Below are positions 50,817-61,327 of a DNA stretch of 64,000 bases, one piece after another; position 1 is the first letter of the stretch, and each line of letters begins with the position of its first letter. The DNA lies in the NCBI RefSeq assembly GCF_007995095.1, contig NZ_VOPY01000001.1, positions 1,265,001-1,329,000 on the forward strand. Reading direction: 5' to 3'. The position numbers and the translations under genes were made by a program. The notes under the pieces were generated by a model, which saw nothing but the letters and a program-made list of their open reading frames with translations, was not told the origin of the DNA and searched no databases. Source of the stretch: Flavisphingopyxis soli (GTDB lineage Bacteria; Pseudomonadota; Alphaproteobacteria; Sphingomonadales; Sphingomonadaceae).

Positions 50817-51448
50817 CACCAGTCCCCGACCAAATCCCCGCAGAGCGCGAGGCGGGCTTCACGCTGATCGAAATGCTCGTCGCCCTGGTCATCTTCGCTA
50901 TTCTGGCAGGGGCGGGTGTGGGCTTGCTGCGTGCCAGCGTGGACACGCAAAGCGCGGTAGAAATCCGGCTGGCCGACGTGACGGCAATCGAGCGGCTCCG
51001 CCTGGTCCTGGGCGCCGATCTGAGCCAGGCGGTCGATCGTCCGACGCGCGGTACAGGCGGCAGCACCAACGCTGCATTCGTCGGGCAAAGCGACCGCTTT
51101 ACCCTCGTCCGCGGCGGCGTCGCGAATCTTGACGCGTATCCGCGTTCGTCGTTGCACCGCATTGCATGGCAGTCGAACAATGCGACCGTCGAACGTCGCG
51201 CCTTCGCAGTGCTTGACGGCGACAATAGCGGACAGGCTGCGGTGCTGGCGTCGAATATTGCCATGCTTTCGTTTCGCTATCGCGGGGCCCACGGCAATTG
51301 GACGTCGACCTGGCCAGTCGACGGCGGGCCACCACTGCCGCGCGCCGTCGAGACAACACTGCAGCGCGAGGGTGAGGCACCGCTGACAATCGTTATCGCC
51401 TTACCGTGGTCGCCGTCGCCGATCGCAGCCACAGAGGCGCAGCCATGA
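50813..51448 (+). CDS. gspJ: Type II secretion minor pseudopilin GspJ
   Basis: A 211-residue minor pseudopilin with a 15-residue leader and site EAG|FTLIEMLVALVIFAILAGAG. The body has RLRLVLGADLSQAVDRPTRG and SFRYRGAHGNWTSTWP, in keeping with GspJ. Starts and stops overlap gspI and gspK by four bases each. Confidence 0.92.
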   Translation: MTPVPDQIPAEREAGFTLIEMLVALVIFAILAGAGVGLLRASVDTQSAVEIRLADVTAIERLRLVLGADLSQAVDRPTRGTGGSTNAAFVGQSDRFTLVRGGVANLDAYPRSSLHRIAWQSNNATVERRAFAVLDGDNSGQAAVLASNIAMLSFRYRGAHGNWTSTWPVDGGPPLPRAVETTLQREGEAPLTIVIALPWSPSPIAATEAQP

Positions 51449-52428
51449 CCCCGCCGCGCTCCGAACGCGGTGCCGCGTTGCTCACCGTACTGCTGCTCGT
51501 TGCGGTGATGGCAACGATTGCCGCGACCGCACTCGATCGACTTTCGCTGGCGACGCGGCTGGCAGGCAATGCGGTCACGCTCGGCCAAGCGCGGGCTTGG
51601 CTTGGCACTGCCGAATTGCTCGCAACGACCCGGCTTGAGGATCTGGTCGCAGCCAGTCCCGGCGAGACGACACTTGCGGGCGGCTGGATGGGCATCGAAC
51701 GGACGATCGCGCTGCCCGACGGTGCCAGCGTGCGCGCAACGGTGCGCGATGGGGGCAACTGCTTCAACCTCAACAGCCTCGTCGAGGCCACCCCGGACGG
51801 CATGCTCGTTGCGCGGCCGCGCGCCGGCGAGCAATTCGCCGCGCTGATGGTATTGCTCGGCATCGGGTCGGGCGAGGCCCTGGGTGTCGCCGGCGCCACC
51901 ACCGACTTTATCGACAGCGACAGTGTCGTTGGTCCGGCGGGCGGCGAAGACGGCGCTTATGGCGGACGCGATGCAGCGTTGCCTGCCAATCGCTTGCTCG
52001 CCGACAAGAGCGAGCTGCGGGCAGTGGCGGGGGTTACGCCGCGTATTTATGCGACGCTCGACCCGTGGATTTGCGCGCTGCCGGTTGCCGAACTGTCCCC
52101 GATCAACGTCAACACGTTGCTGCCCGAACAATCGTTGCTCCTCGCGATGCTCGCGTCGACACAGCTGACGCCGGCGCTTGCGCGCGCACAACTGGCGGGG
52201 AGGCCGCAGGGCGGCTATGGCAGCGTCTACCGATTCTGGGCTTCGCCGATATTGGCGAGTTTGAAGCTGCCCAGCGAAGTGACCGCGCAAACCCAGGTCC
52301 GCACGACCTGGTTTACGCTGTCGGCAAGTGTGGCTGCGGGAGGATTGGACGTGACCGAGGCAGCACTGATCGACGCTCGCCAGGCGCCTGCCGTTGTCGT
52401 GCGCCGTCAATGGGGCGAAACCCGCTAG
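51445..52428 (+). CDS. gspK: Type II secretion minor pseudopilin GspK
   Basis: A 327-residue pseudopilin tip protein with site RG|AALLTVLLLVAVMATIAATA; the +5 residue is not Glu, as usual for GspK. The large globular insert includes DGGNCFNLNSLV and the helical SAM-like repeats with FIDSDSVVGPAGGEDGAY and ELSPINVNTLLPEQSLLLAMLA. I started at the ATG overlapping the gspJ stop (51445). Confidence 0.92.
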   Translation: MTPPRSERGAALLTVLLLVAVMATIAATALDRLSLATRLAGNAVTLGQARAWLGTAELLATTRLEDLVAASPGETTLAGGWMGIERTIALPDGASVRATVRDGGNCFNLNSLVEATPDGMLVARPRAGEQFAALMVLLGIGSGEALGVAGATTDFIDSDSVVGPAGGEDGAYGGRDAALPANRLLADKSELRAVAGVTPRIYATLDPWICALPVAELSPINVNTLLPEQSLLLAMLASTQLTPALARAQLAGRPQGGYGSVYRFWASPILASLKLPSEVTAQTQVRTTWFTLSASVAAGGLDVTEAALIDARQAPAVVVRRQWGETR

Positions 52429-52432
52429 CACC

Positions 52433-53554
52433 ATGACCGCAACCCTCGTTCTTGCCCTTTCTGCCGTTCCCGACGCGCGCGATGCGACAACCTATTGGTG
52501 GTCGATCGTCGACGATGCGATCGTTGCGCGCGGAGCAGACGCCGGGTGGCGCGACCACGTTACTAGAGACGGAGTGCCCGTTAGAGTTGTCGCGCTGGCA
52601 CCGGCTGCGGCGACGCGAATCGGATTTGCGCGTGTCGCCGACATGCCTCCCCGTCAAGCGGTGGGCATTGCGCGAATGCAAGCCCTTGAAAGCGCACTCG
52701 GCGATCCAGGGACGCTCCATTTTGTCGCTCAAGGCCCTACGGCTCCCGGTGAGCCATTCGTAACCGCCATCGTCGCCAACGCGGCCATGCTGGAATGGCT
52801 CGACTGGCTCGAGGCCATGGGGGTCGATGCAGGGTCGATCATCCCTGCCGCGCTGTTGCTGCCACTCGGTGAAGACTGGCGCGCGGCGAGCATCGCCGGC
52901 GAATCGGTGATCGGACGCAGCGGCATCGTCTTTCCCAACGAGCCCGCGCTGGTGTCGGCGCTGGTCGGTCAGGATGAGGTCGCCGAAGTGTCGCCCGAAA
53001 CCATCGATGCTGCGTTGCTGGCAGCGCTTGGCGCACCGCCGCTCGACCTGCGCGTCGGCGCCTTCGCGCGCCGCCGCCGCTGGTTCGTCGATCGCGCGCG
53101 GATTCGCGAAATCGCGATACTGCTCGCCTTTGTTCCGGTGATCGCGCTGATGATTGCGCTAGCGACTTTGTGGCAATTCAATGCCAGCGCCGAGCGGCTC
53201 GATGCCGATGCGGTCGCGCGCGCCTCGATGGCGCTCGGCAAGCCGGTTACGATCGCCAATGCCGAGGCAGAACTCAATGTCCGTGCATCGAATATCGCGG
53301 GCGCAGGAGGGCAGCTCGCCACTCCGCTGGCCGCGCTCTATCAGCAGATGCAGGGCGAAACGACGATCAGCGCGACCGCGTTGGGCTGGCGCAGCGATGG
53401 GACACTGGCGGCGACGCTGGCCGCTCCGCGTATTGACGAGATCAACCGCTTGCTGCTCGGCTTGCAGCGAGAAGGTTACACCGTCACGGCGGTTCCGCGG
53501 CAAGGTAGCGATGGGCGCAGCATCGCCGACATGACGATCAGGGCCCGGCCATGA
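52433..53554 (+). CDS. gspL: Type II secretion platform protein GspL
   Basis: A 373-residue protein with an actin-like cytoplasmic domain (residues ~1-215), one membrane helix (EIAILLAFVPVIALMIALATLW) and a small periplasmic ferredoxin-like domain (LAALYQQMQGETTISATALGW). GspL recruits the ATPase GspE to the platform. The ATG at 52433 follows gspK by four bases. The stop overlaps the gspM start. Confidence 0.88.
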   Translation: MTATLVLALSAVPDARDATTYWWSIVDDAIVARGADAGWRDHVTRDGVPVRVVALAPAAATRIGFARVADMPPRQAVGIARMQALESALGDPGTLHFVAQGPTAPGEPFVTAIVANAAMLEWLDWLEAMGVDAGSIIPAALLLPLGEDWRAASIAGESVIGRSGIVFPNEPALVSALVGQDEVAEVSPETIDAALLAALGAPPLDLRVGAFARRRRWFVDRARIREIAILLAFVPVIALMIALATLWQFNASAERLDADAVARASMALGKPVTIANAEAELNVRASNIAGAGGQLATPLAALYQQMQGETTISATALGWRSDGTLAATLAAPRIDEINRLLLGLQREGYTVTAVPRQGSDGRSIADMTIRARP

Positions 53555-54033
53555 TCGCGCGGCTGATCGATTATTGGGGCCAACGCTCCCTGCGGGAAAG
53601 GCGGCTGATTGCGATAATGCTGATCATCGCCGTGCCGTTGCTGCTGTGGCTTCTCGTCGCGCGTCCACTGAACGGTGCGCTGGCCGACGCCAAGGAGCGA
53701 CAGGCCGAAGCGGTGGCGCGGCACGGCCGCATTCTCGCTCGGATTGACGCCATCGACGACGAGACGACATCCGATTCTTCGCCCGTGAACGTCGGCTCGC
53801 TCGACCTGTTCGTTGCCGAAGCGGCAAGCCAGCGTGGACTGACGATCGATAGCAACAGTCCGCAAGGATCCGATGCCGTTTCCGTCCGGATCGCGCATGC
53901 GCGGCCCGAAGCCCTGGTGGAATGGCTCATCGGCTTCGAAAAGCAGGGCATCGTCGTAGCGGAAATGCATATGACGGCGAACGCCGACGGCAGCGCGGCC
54001 CTCGACGCTCAGTTGCGGCGGAGCGGGACATGA
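53551..54033 (+). CDS. gspM: Type II secretion platform protein GspM
   Basis: A 160-residue bitopic protein with a cytoplasmic start (WGQRSLRERRLIAI), one membrane helix (residues ~21-38) and a periplasmic ferredoxin-like domain. It pairs with GspL. Identity is by layout and position as GspM sequences diverge strongly. It overlaps both neighbours by four bases. Confidence 0.87.
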   Translation: MIARLIDYWGQRSLRERRLIAIMLIIAVPLLLWLLVARPLNGALADAKERQAEAVARHGRILARIDAIDDETTSDSSPVNVGSLDLFVAEAASQRGLTIDSNSPQGSDAVSVRIAHARPEALVEWLIGFEKQGIVVAEMHMTANADGSAALDAQLRRSGT

Positions 54034-54734
54034 GCCGCCGATGGTTGATCTGGAGCCTGGCTCTCCTGCTGCTCGCGCTGATCGCGATGTTTCCATTGCG
54101 GATTGCACTCGGGCTGAGCCATGTGGAGCGCATGGGACTTGCTGCTCGCGCGGTCGCCGGACCGGTCTGGAGTGGCGCGATCGGCGATTTGAGCTTGCGC
54201 GATCAGGCGCTCGGCAGCTTCGCGGTCGGGCTCGACCCGATGGCCTCGCTCAGCGGCGCCACGCTCGATTTCGCTCGGCTCGAAAGTGCTGAAGGACCAC
54301 TCAGCGGCTCGCTGCGCGTCGGTGGTGCGCGCCGCGGTATCGTCGAAACCAGTGGCCGGATCGCGACCGCCGCGTTGTTCGGACAACTGCCGGTCGATGC
54401 AGTCGAATTCGCCGATGCGACTGTCCTGTTCGACGGCGGTCGATGCGTCGAGGCGTCGGGCAAGCTTACTGCCATCGTCGGCACGCGGATCGCCGGGCTA
54501 GATCTCTCGCGCGGAATGACGGGTAAGCTGTCATGCGCCGGCGACGATGTCCGCATCGCCATGGCGAGCCGCTCGCGGATGGAACGGATCGACCTCACGA
54601 TCGCGGCTGATGGGAGCTACAGCGCGCGCATGCGCATCGCAACGGGCACGCCTGAGCTTGGGATAGCACTTGCGCTGTTCGGTTTTCGCCAGAGCGGCAA
54701 CACCTTGGGACTGACCGTCAACGGACATTTCTGA
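54030..54734 (+). CDS. gspN: Type II secretion protein GspN
   Basis: A 234-residue protein with an N-terminal membrane anchor (WLIWSLALLLLALIAMFPL) and a periplasmic beta-rich body (GPVWSGAIGDLSLRDQALGSFAVGLDPMAS) of the GspN family, which is absent from many T2SS. Its role is poorly known. I started at the ATG overlapping the gspM stop; the frame extends upstream inside gspM. The stop shares a base with the peptidase start. Confidence 0.87.
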   Translation: MSRRWLIWSLALLLLALIAMFPLRIALGLSHVERMGLAARAVAGPVWSGAIGDLSLRDQALGSFAVGLDPMASLSGATLDFARLESAEGPLSGSLRVGGARRGIVETSGRIATAALFGQLPVDAVEFADATVLFDGGRCVEASGKLTAIVGTRIAGLDLSRGMTGKLSCAGDDVRIAMASRSRMERIDLTIAADGSYSARMRIATGTPELGIALALFGFRQSGNTLGLTVNGHF

Positions 54735-55492
54735 TGGGGACAGGCTTGATTCCCGTTTTCTTCGCTGCGGCATTAGCGGTCCTTGGAGCCATCATCGGAA
54801 GTTTTACGGCCAATCTGTGCCTGCGCTGGCCGCGCGGGGAGGGGGTCGTCGTGGGCCGCTCGCGATGCGATGCGTGTGGCCGCACGCTGGGCGTCGGCGA
54901 GCTGTTGCCCATACTAAGCTTCCTCGCCACGCGCGGTCGCTGCAAAAGCTGCCGTGTCCCGATCGATCCGCTGCATTGGCGCGTCGAGACCGCCAGCGCG
55001 GCGATCGGTTTCGTCGCCGTATTCGCTTTCGGCGCTGGCGTGCAGGCGATGGCGATTGCCTTGCTCGGCTGGCTGTTGGTGCCGCTTGCGATTCTCGACT
55101 GGCGCCATTTCTGGCTCCCCAATCGGCTCACTCTTGTCGTTGCAGCGACCGGTCTCGCGCTCGGCGGCTGGGCGTCAACAGAGCCGCTCGTCAATCGTCT
55201 CGCTGCCGGAGCAATCGGTTATCTATCGCTCGCGGCGATAGCCTCAACATATCGGCTGCTCAGGCGCGTTGAAGGCATGGGTCGAGGAGACCCAAAGCTG
55301 TTCGGCGCGCTCGGTCTTTGGCTAGGCATCGCTGCGATGCCCATCATGCTCCTGCTTGCCGCGCTTGTCGGCATAATCGTGGCGATCGTTAAGCGTGATG
55401 CTCGCAGTGGACGTGAGCCGGTTGCCTTCGGAACGATGCTGTGCGTGGCCGCTTTACCTGCAATGTTAATTGCCCACATCTCAATAATTTAA
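54734..55492 (+). CDS. gspO: Prepilin peptidase (type IV leader peptidase/N-methyltransferase)
   Basis: The 252-residue polytopic aspartic protease that cleaves and N-methylates the pseudopilins. It has the zinc-binding cytoplasmic loop C45-x2-C48 ... C70-x2-C73 and two catalytic aspartates, D122 (LAILDWRHFWLPN) and D186 in G-x-G-D (GMGRGDPKL). About seven to eight membrane helices are evident. It is the last gene of the gsp operon, so the system supplies its own maturation enzyme. Confidence 0.94.
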   Translation: MGTGLIPVFFAAALAVLGAIIGSFTANLCLRWPRGEGVVVGRSRCDACGRTLGVGELLPILSFLATRGRCKSCRVPIDPLHWRVETASAAIGFVAVFAFGAGVQAMAIALLGWLLVPLAILDWRHFWLPNRLTLVVAATGLALGGWASTEPLVNRLAAGAIGYLSLAAIASTYRLLRRVEGMGRGDPKLFGALGLWLGIAAMPIMLLLAALVGIIVAIVKRDARSGREPVAFGTMLCVAALPAMLIAHISII

Positions 55493-56055
55493 TTCGCCTC
55501 ATCCCCCGACATAACGCCCCCAAATTAATCGGATTTTCGACCAATAGCTCGATCATATCGAGCGGCATCGCCGCTTTTTCGCAGCGGCACTTCATGGATC
55601 GCCATTTCGGGGGGCATCCTTCGACTAAGCCTCGGCGAGCGCATCGGAAGCGACGCTACCCCTTGGGGTTTGGCGGGCCTATTTCTGACCGTTGCTTTCT
55701 TAGCAGTTCTGGCCCTGACGAAGTCGCGTCCGATCCACGCGTTTCTCGTTCCCACTCACCTTATCCTTCTCATTGCCGCAACCATTCGGCAACCAGTGTA
55801 GAATTCGTCCGCTTCCCACCCAAATGTCGGCCACTGGCGCTCGAGCTTCGCTGTCGGCAAAGCTGCCCATTGGAAATGTTGATCTTCCAACAGCCGCGAC
55901 GGACTCTTAGCACCATCCCAAGCCGCTCTCGGCGGCCCGGCGCCTGGAGCAAATAGCTTTATAAGCCCCACATCTTCGAAGCGGCTGGAACTTTAGCCGT
56001 TGAAATCGGATGTTAATTCCTCCGAGCTACATGTCAGGCGAAAGAGGATCGCCGA
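55493..56055. other. Spacer without supported gene between gspO and the EAL gene
   Basis: This 563-base stretch has open frames that cross the gspO end, but none has a recognisable product, ribosome site or codon pattern. I see no clear hairpin terminator. It must include the promoter of the EAL gene near its right end. Confidence 0.5.
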
Positions 56056-56823
56056 ATGTCGTGTGTGGGCTGTCAGGATGGTGTGGGATTCGAAGTCCCG
56101 ATTACGATGGCCTTCCAGCCCATCGTCAACGTCGAAACGGAGCGAGTCTTCGCTTACGAGGCGCTTGTGCGTGGGCAAGACGGTCAGGGTGCGGCCGACA
56201 TATTGTCGCAGATATCGGCCGACAACCGCTATGCGTTTGACCAGCTCTGCAGGAAGACCGCGATCGAGTTAGCGGCAACGTTGGACTTAGCCACCGGCGG
56301 GGCCAATCTCTCGATCAATTTTCTCCCCAACGCTGTCTATGAGCCCAGGGCCTGCATTCGGGTCACACTGGCGGCGGCGCTGCAAACCGGTTTCCCACTC
56401 AACCGCATCATCTTCGAGTTCACCGAAGGCGAGGAGATCGATACCAATCACATCCTCAATATCCTCAGATGTTATCGAGCTATGGGTTTCAAGACCGCAA
56501 TAGACGACTTTGGTGCTGGATACGCGGGCCTGGGACTGCTGAGCAAGTTCCAGCCAGACATAGTCAAACTCGACATGGCGCTCATTCGCGACATCGATAC
56601 CGATCGGGCAAAACGAACGATCGTCCACCATACCTTGGCGATGTTGCGCGAATTCAACATCGAGCCCGTGTGCGAAGGTATCGAAACCGCCGGCGAATAC
56701 GACGCTCTGCGCGATCTCGGGGTTTCGCTTATGCAGGGTTATCTGCTCGCCAAACCGGCAGTCGCGGCGCTGCCATCCGTCTCCTCGGTGCGTTCGCTTA
56801 TTCAGCTGGCCCGAAGCGCCTAG
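56056..56823 (+). CDS. Stand-alone EAL-domain cyclic-di-GMP phosphodiesterase
   Basis: A 255-residue protein that is essentially one EAL domain. Conserved catalytic residues are all visible: EALVRG, the N of SINFLPN, the E of FEFTEG, the DD of AIDDFGAGY, K of VKLD, E of CEGIET and Q of QGYLLAKP. It should hydrolyse cyclic-di-GMP to pGpG. No GGDEF or sensor domain is present, only a short N-terminal segment with C3-x2-C6. It lies alone between the secretion and glycan loci, both of which could be controlled by this messenger. Confidence 0.92.
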   Translation: MSCVGCQDGVGFEVPITMAFQPIVNVETERVFAYEALVRGQDGQGAADILSQISADNRYAFDQLCRKTAIELAATLDLATGGANLSINFLPNAVYEPRACIRVTLAAALQTGFPLNRIIFEFTEGEEIDTNHILNILRCYRAMGFKTAIDDFGAGYAGLGLLSKFQPDIVKLDMALIRDIDTDRAKRTIVHHTLAMLREFNIEPVCEGIETAGEYDALRDLGVSLMQGYLLAKPAVAALPSVSSVRSLIQLARSA

Positions 56824-57052
56824 CACTAGCTCTGATCTGCGCTCTCGAGCGGTCAGGGCAACGCCTTAAATGGTCAACCGCCTAAGCCGCCAACTAACTT
56901 CATATTTAGCTACGGGAGTTGCGCCTCAAACGGCGGCTCTTGGGCCGCAAGCTGACGTTCTGCTGACATTCGCCCAACAGGCGAAACGGACGTTTATTTT
57001 CCGCGACTGATGGCAACCTTCAGTCAACAACAGCGTCAATTTCACTACTGCT

Positions 57053-58333
57053 TTAACGGGTAGTCGCGGCTCGCTGATCAACGACACCAGGATTCGGATC
57101 ATCCGGTATCTCGCGCAGCGACAGAGCGTCTCTGGCTTCGCCAAAGCTTAACACCTCGCCTTTGGCGTCACGAACCGGCGGCGGCGCGGACACCTTGCTG
57201 TCGATCCCGGGTGCGATACCGCGGGCGCGGATGATGAACGAGAAGCGTTTGCGCAAGGCGAGCGCCGGCTTTTCGATGATGTGCCAAGAGAACATCGCCA
57301 GCGGGATCAGGCAGACAAGGACGATGATCAACAGCACGACCGAGTTCTGGATCGACGGAAAGGTGGCGCGAACCGCCTGCTGGACCGGGATGCCATAGAG
57401 ATAGATGCCGTATGAATAGTCGCCGCGACCCAGAATCGGCAATCGCGGCAGCCGAGTCACGCCAGTGAATAGCGTCAGATAAACGATAAGGACCCATGCG
57501 ATGAGCCCGTAAGACGGGTTTTCCAGCGGCGCGAACGCGGCAAAGCCAACAAGTGCCGCCGCACAAGCTGCACCGAGCAGCGGGTGATAGGAAATATGAT
57601 GACGCAGACCGTATGCACCGTAACCGAGCAGAAAGGTGAAATAGAGGCCGGGCCCTCTGCCCTCGAACAGCGCTGAGATCAGGGCGCGCAGGCTTTCCTG
57701 TTCAGCGCTCGGCGGGTGATCCCAGAAATGTCCGGTCGCCAATATCCATAGAACCGCCAGGCCGATAATCGCGAAGCTGCGCCGTCCGACGAGCAACGGC
57801 GCCAATATCGCGGCGATCACATAGCAGCTAAGCTCATAGGGTATTGTCCACAACGACCAGTTGACCCCGCCTTGCGGATTGCTCGCGAATACACCTGGCA
57901 GATTGTAGTTCACCCATCCCACGATATTGGTGAAATACTTGATGAAACCCCAGTTCAGAAAATAGCCCTTAAGCGGTAGTTCGGTAAAGATCGGACCGAG
58001 GATCAGCGCACACAAAACCGTTTCGGTGATCAACGCGGGAAATATCCTGAGCCCACGATTGATAAAGAATTGGCCGGTCGCAAGCCTGGTGGCGCTCCCG
58101 GCGACGAGAAATCCGGCCATCGCGAAAAGCGCCGGCATCAACGTGGTGCCGACCAGCCAGGCCCAGCGCGTCTGCGGCCATGGCGTACCGAACATCGCGA
58201 TTTGTTGGTGGCACATGATGACGCTCAGCGCGATCAGGACACGCAGCGTATCGAAACCGACGCCGATCCCACCGTCGCGATCAAGCCGCGCGCCGATGGT
58301 GGTCAACCTGTCCGGTTTCACACCTTCCAGCAA
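57053..58333 (-). CDS. Acyltransferase-3 family membrane O-acyltransferase
   Basis: A 426-residue protein with about ten membrane helices and the acyltransferase-3 (OafA/ExoZ-like) pattern: FDTLRVLIALSVIMCHQ, with the His implicated in catalysis, and the R-x2-R motif in FFINRGLRIFPAL. GDYSYGIYLYGIPVQQ is typical of the C-terminal half, and a hydrophilic tail of about 60 residues follows. It probably adds acetyl or another acyl group to a surface glycan. Its first codons overlap the 3' end of the methyltransferase gene by 16 bases. Confidence 0.9.
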   Translation of the reverse strand: MLEGVKPDRLTTIGARLDRDGGIGVGFDTLRVLIALSVIMCHQQIAMFGTPWPQTRWAWLVGTTLMPALFAMAGFLVAGSATRLATGQFFINRGLRIFPALITETVLCALILGPIFTELPLKGYFLNWGFIKYFTNIVGWVNYNLPGVFASNPQGGVNWSLWTIPYELSCYVIAAILAPLLVGRRSFAIIGLAVLWILATGHFWDHPPSAEQESLRALISALFEGRGPGLYFTFLLGYGAYGLRHHISYHPLLGAACAAALVGFAAFAPLENPSYGLIAWVLIVYLTLFTGVTRLPRLPILGRGDYSYGIYLYGIPVQQAVRATFPSIQNSVVLLIIVLVCLIPLAMFSWHIIEKPALALRKRFSFIIRARGIAPGIDSKVSAPPPVRDAKGEVLSFGEARDALSLREIPDDPNPGVVDQRAATTR

Positions 58334-59166
58334 AACAGCTCGATCCCCTGAATGACTTCGCCGGGCTGGCCGCTGGTCGGGTTCCAGCTGCGCTGAGCGA
58401 CGTGCTCGTATTTGGCCCAGTGGCGGTAGGTCGATTCGAATTCGGGCATGCGCACGAACTTGATCAGGAAGCCGAGCTCGCCGACCACGTCGACCAGCGA
58501 AGCGAGGTCGGGCACCTGCATGTGATAGAGCGCATTGAGCTTGGCGAGATCGCCCGCCTGAGCCTGCTGAACGGCAGGGCGGCTACGATGGTCGACCGCG
58601 TAAAAGTCCTTGATATAGAGCGCGCCCCCCTGCTTGAGCGCGCGATATGCGCCTGCCAGCACGATACGATAATCCTCGGCATGGCAGAGCGATTCGAGGA
58701 ACATGACCCGGTCGAAAACCGGTTCGGGATAAAGCTCGCTAATCGTCGCGAAGTCGCCTTGGGTAACGCGCACCCGGTTGGTCAGGCCAGCCTCGGCTAT
58801 GCGGATCTGCGCCAGATCCGCCTGCACTTGTGCCAGCGTCATGCCATCAATCCTGACATCGCGGCGCTGGGCGATGCCGATCGCAGGACCGCCGACGCCA
58901 CAGCCCGCATCGAGCACGCGCATGCCCGGCTCCAGGTCGAGCGCGTCGGCCAGATAATCGAGCAGCTCCTCGGTCGAATCGGGGCGGCTGCCCTGAAAGA
59001 CCGGGCCGAAGCCTTCGAGATAGGCAGGCGTCATCGCCTCGTAATAACTGCGCACACCTTGCGTCGTGTGTGGCGTATGCCCGCCCCGCGCATCGCGCAT
59101 TGGCGCTGGAACTGACGCTGAGCGCCTCCCCAGCAGGGCGCGGATATGGTCGATCAGCCTAGCCAA
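58318..59166 (-). CDS. Class I SAM-dependent methyltransferase
   Basis: A 282-residue methyltransferase with motif I VLDAGCGVGGPAIGIA (residues 84-99), the post-I acidic strand IDGMTLAQVQ, motif II around FDRVMFLESLCH and GGALYIKDF. It resembles the sterol/gamma-tocopherol/cyclopropane-type branch acting on lipids or quinones. It overlaps the upstream UbiA-family gene by eight bases, hinting that both act on the same isoprenoid substrate. Confidence 0.85.
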   Translation of the reverse strand: MARLIDHIRALLGRRSASVPAPMRDARGGHTPHTTQGVRSYYEAMTPAYLEGFGPVFQGSRPDSTEELLDYLADALDLEPGMRVLDAGCGVGGPAIGIAQRRDVRIDGMTLAQVQADLAQIRIAEAGLTNRVRVTQGDFATISELYPEPVFDRVMFLESLCHAEDYRIVLAGAYRALKQGGALYIKDFYAVDHRSRPAVQQAQAGDLAKLNALYHMQVPDLASLVDVVGELGFLIKFVRMPEFESTYRHWAKYEHVAQRSWNPTSGQPGEVIQGIELFCWKV

Positions 59167-60223
59167 GAATAAATCTCGGAAGTCTGATCAGGTCGTGGAC
59201 GAGACGCGCGTAACACCGCCAGAAAAGCAAGCCGTGCGCGGCGAGCACCCAGACATCTGCATAATGCGCGACGACCGCCGCCATCAACACCGCGAGCGGC
59301 AGGAACAGCTCATAATATTCGCCGAGCACAATCACTGAACGCGGCGCCGGCGCGACCAGGATCGGATGCTGTTCGAACCGCTCGGTCTTGGCCAGAATGA
59401 AAAAGGCATAAAGCGTTAACGGCAGCAGACCCGCCGCGATGCCGACCTGAATGGCAATCACGATCAAGGCGGTGAATTCGATCGGAAACAACAGCCCGCG
59501 CACGACGCGACGAATACGCAATTCACCGAAGCGCACGGCAAAGGTGCCCAGCGCAACCGCGCGATCATTGGCAAGATCGAGCAGCTGATGCGACAGGATG
59601 CCGCGCAGGCCATAAGCCAGACTCCACGTCAGCACCGTCCCGGTCCACAACGGATCGGCGATAAGCATGGCGGGGGGCCAAACGAGTTGCAAGGCGAGCA
59701 ACGTCGGCAACAGATGCGCGCCGGTCGCGTCAGCAAGGACTCCGGCTAGACCGCGCGCCTTGAGACGGATCGGCGGAAGCGAATACAGCATGAAGACGAC
59801 CCATGCCGCAAGATAGGTGGCAGCAAGCCAAGGTCGGTCCGAGAACTGCCAGAGAAAACCGAGGCCTGCAGTAATCGTCGTGGCGACGAGCAGCAGCGCC
59901 ACCGACGGCGACAGGTCGTCCAGCCGGTTGGCCTTGCCCGCGGCGTGGTCGTCCGCGCGGTCGGTATAGTCGTTGATCAGGCTGACGAAGGCAGCCCCCA
60001 CCGCAAGCGATCCCAACAACGCCAGTAACGGTATCATGAGATCGACGAGCGCGGTCTCGCTGCGATATGCCGTGGCGTAGAAAACACCCAGCACCGGCGG
60101 CAGCTTTTGGTGCCACCAGGTATTCGGCCGCATGCTTGCGAGCCATTTGCGTGTCGGGTTTGTCGGTTCGTCCGACCTGCCCCCGGCCGAACCGATCGAC
60201 GCTGTCGATTTCGCTTCGGACAA
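59159..60223 (-). CDS. UbiA-family prenyltransferase
   Basis: A 354-residue polytopic protein with the UbiA superfamily aspartate motifs: N84-D-x2-D-x3-D (NDYTDRADDHAAGKANR) and the second motif around LLDLANDRAVALGTFAVRFG. Nine hydrophobic segments can be counted. Members attach prenyl chains to aromatic rings or transfer phosphoribose to polyprenyl phosphate. The neighbours (methyltransferase, sugar epimerase, glycan genes) leave both open; sequence does not decide. Confidence 0.85.
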   Translation of the reverse strand: MSEAKSTASIGSAGGRSDEPTNPTRKWLASMRPNTWWHQKLPPVLGVFYATAYRSETALVDLMIPLLALLGSLAVGAAFVSLINDYTDRADDHAAGKANRLDDLSPSVALLLVATTITAGLGFLWQFSDRPWLAATYLAAWVVFMLYSLPPIRLKARGLAGVLADATGAHLLPTLLALQLVWPPAMLIADPLWTGTVLTWSLAYGLRGILSHQLLDLANDRAVALGTFAVRFGELRIRRVVRGLLFPIEFTALIVIAIQVGIAAGLLPLTLYAFFILAKTERFEQHPILVAPAPRSVIVLGEYYELFLPLAVLMAAVVAHYADVWVLAAHGLLFWRCYARLVHDLIRLPRFILG

Positions 60224-60346
60224 AAGCCTAAATGCCTTCTCGGCCGACAGCCGCCAACCGCGTTGGTCCGACGGGACCAGACTTCGAGTTTACGCAAAAT
60301 GCCCCGCCTAGATACCGCCGGAGGGCTCGGCTACGACCCGTCCGCA

Positions 60347-61294
<948 letters not shown>

Positions 61295-61327
61295 GGCCTT
61301 AGCCGCCTCCCCACGATCATTGCCCAA

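Noticed and set aside
55441-55956. 171-codon plus-strand frame overlapping the gspO end
   Set aside because: It starts inside gspO, is Pro/Ser/Arg-rich without a family pattern and has no ribosome site.
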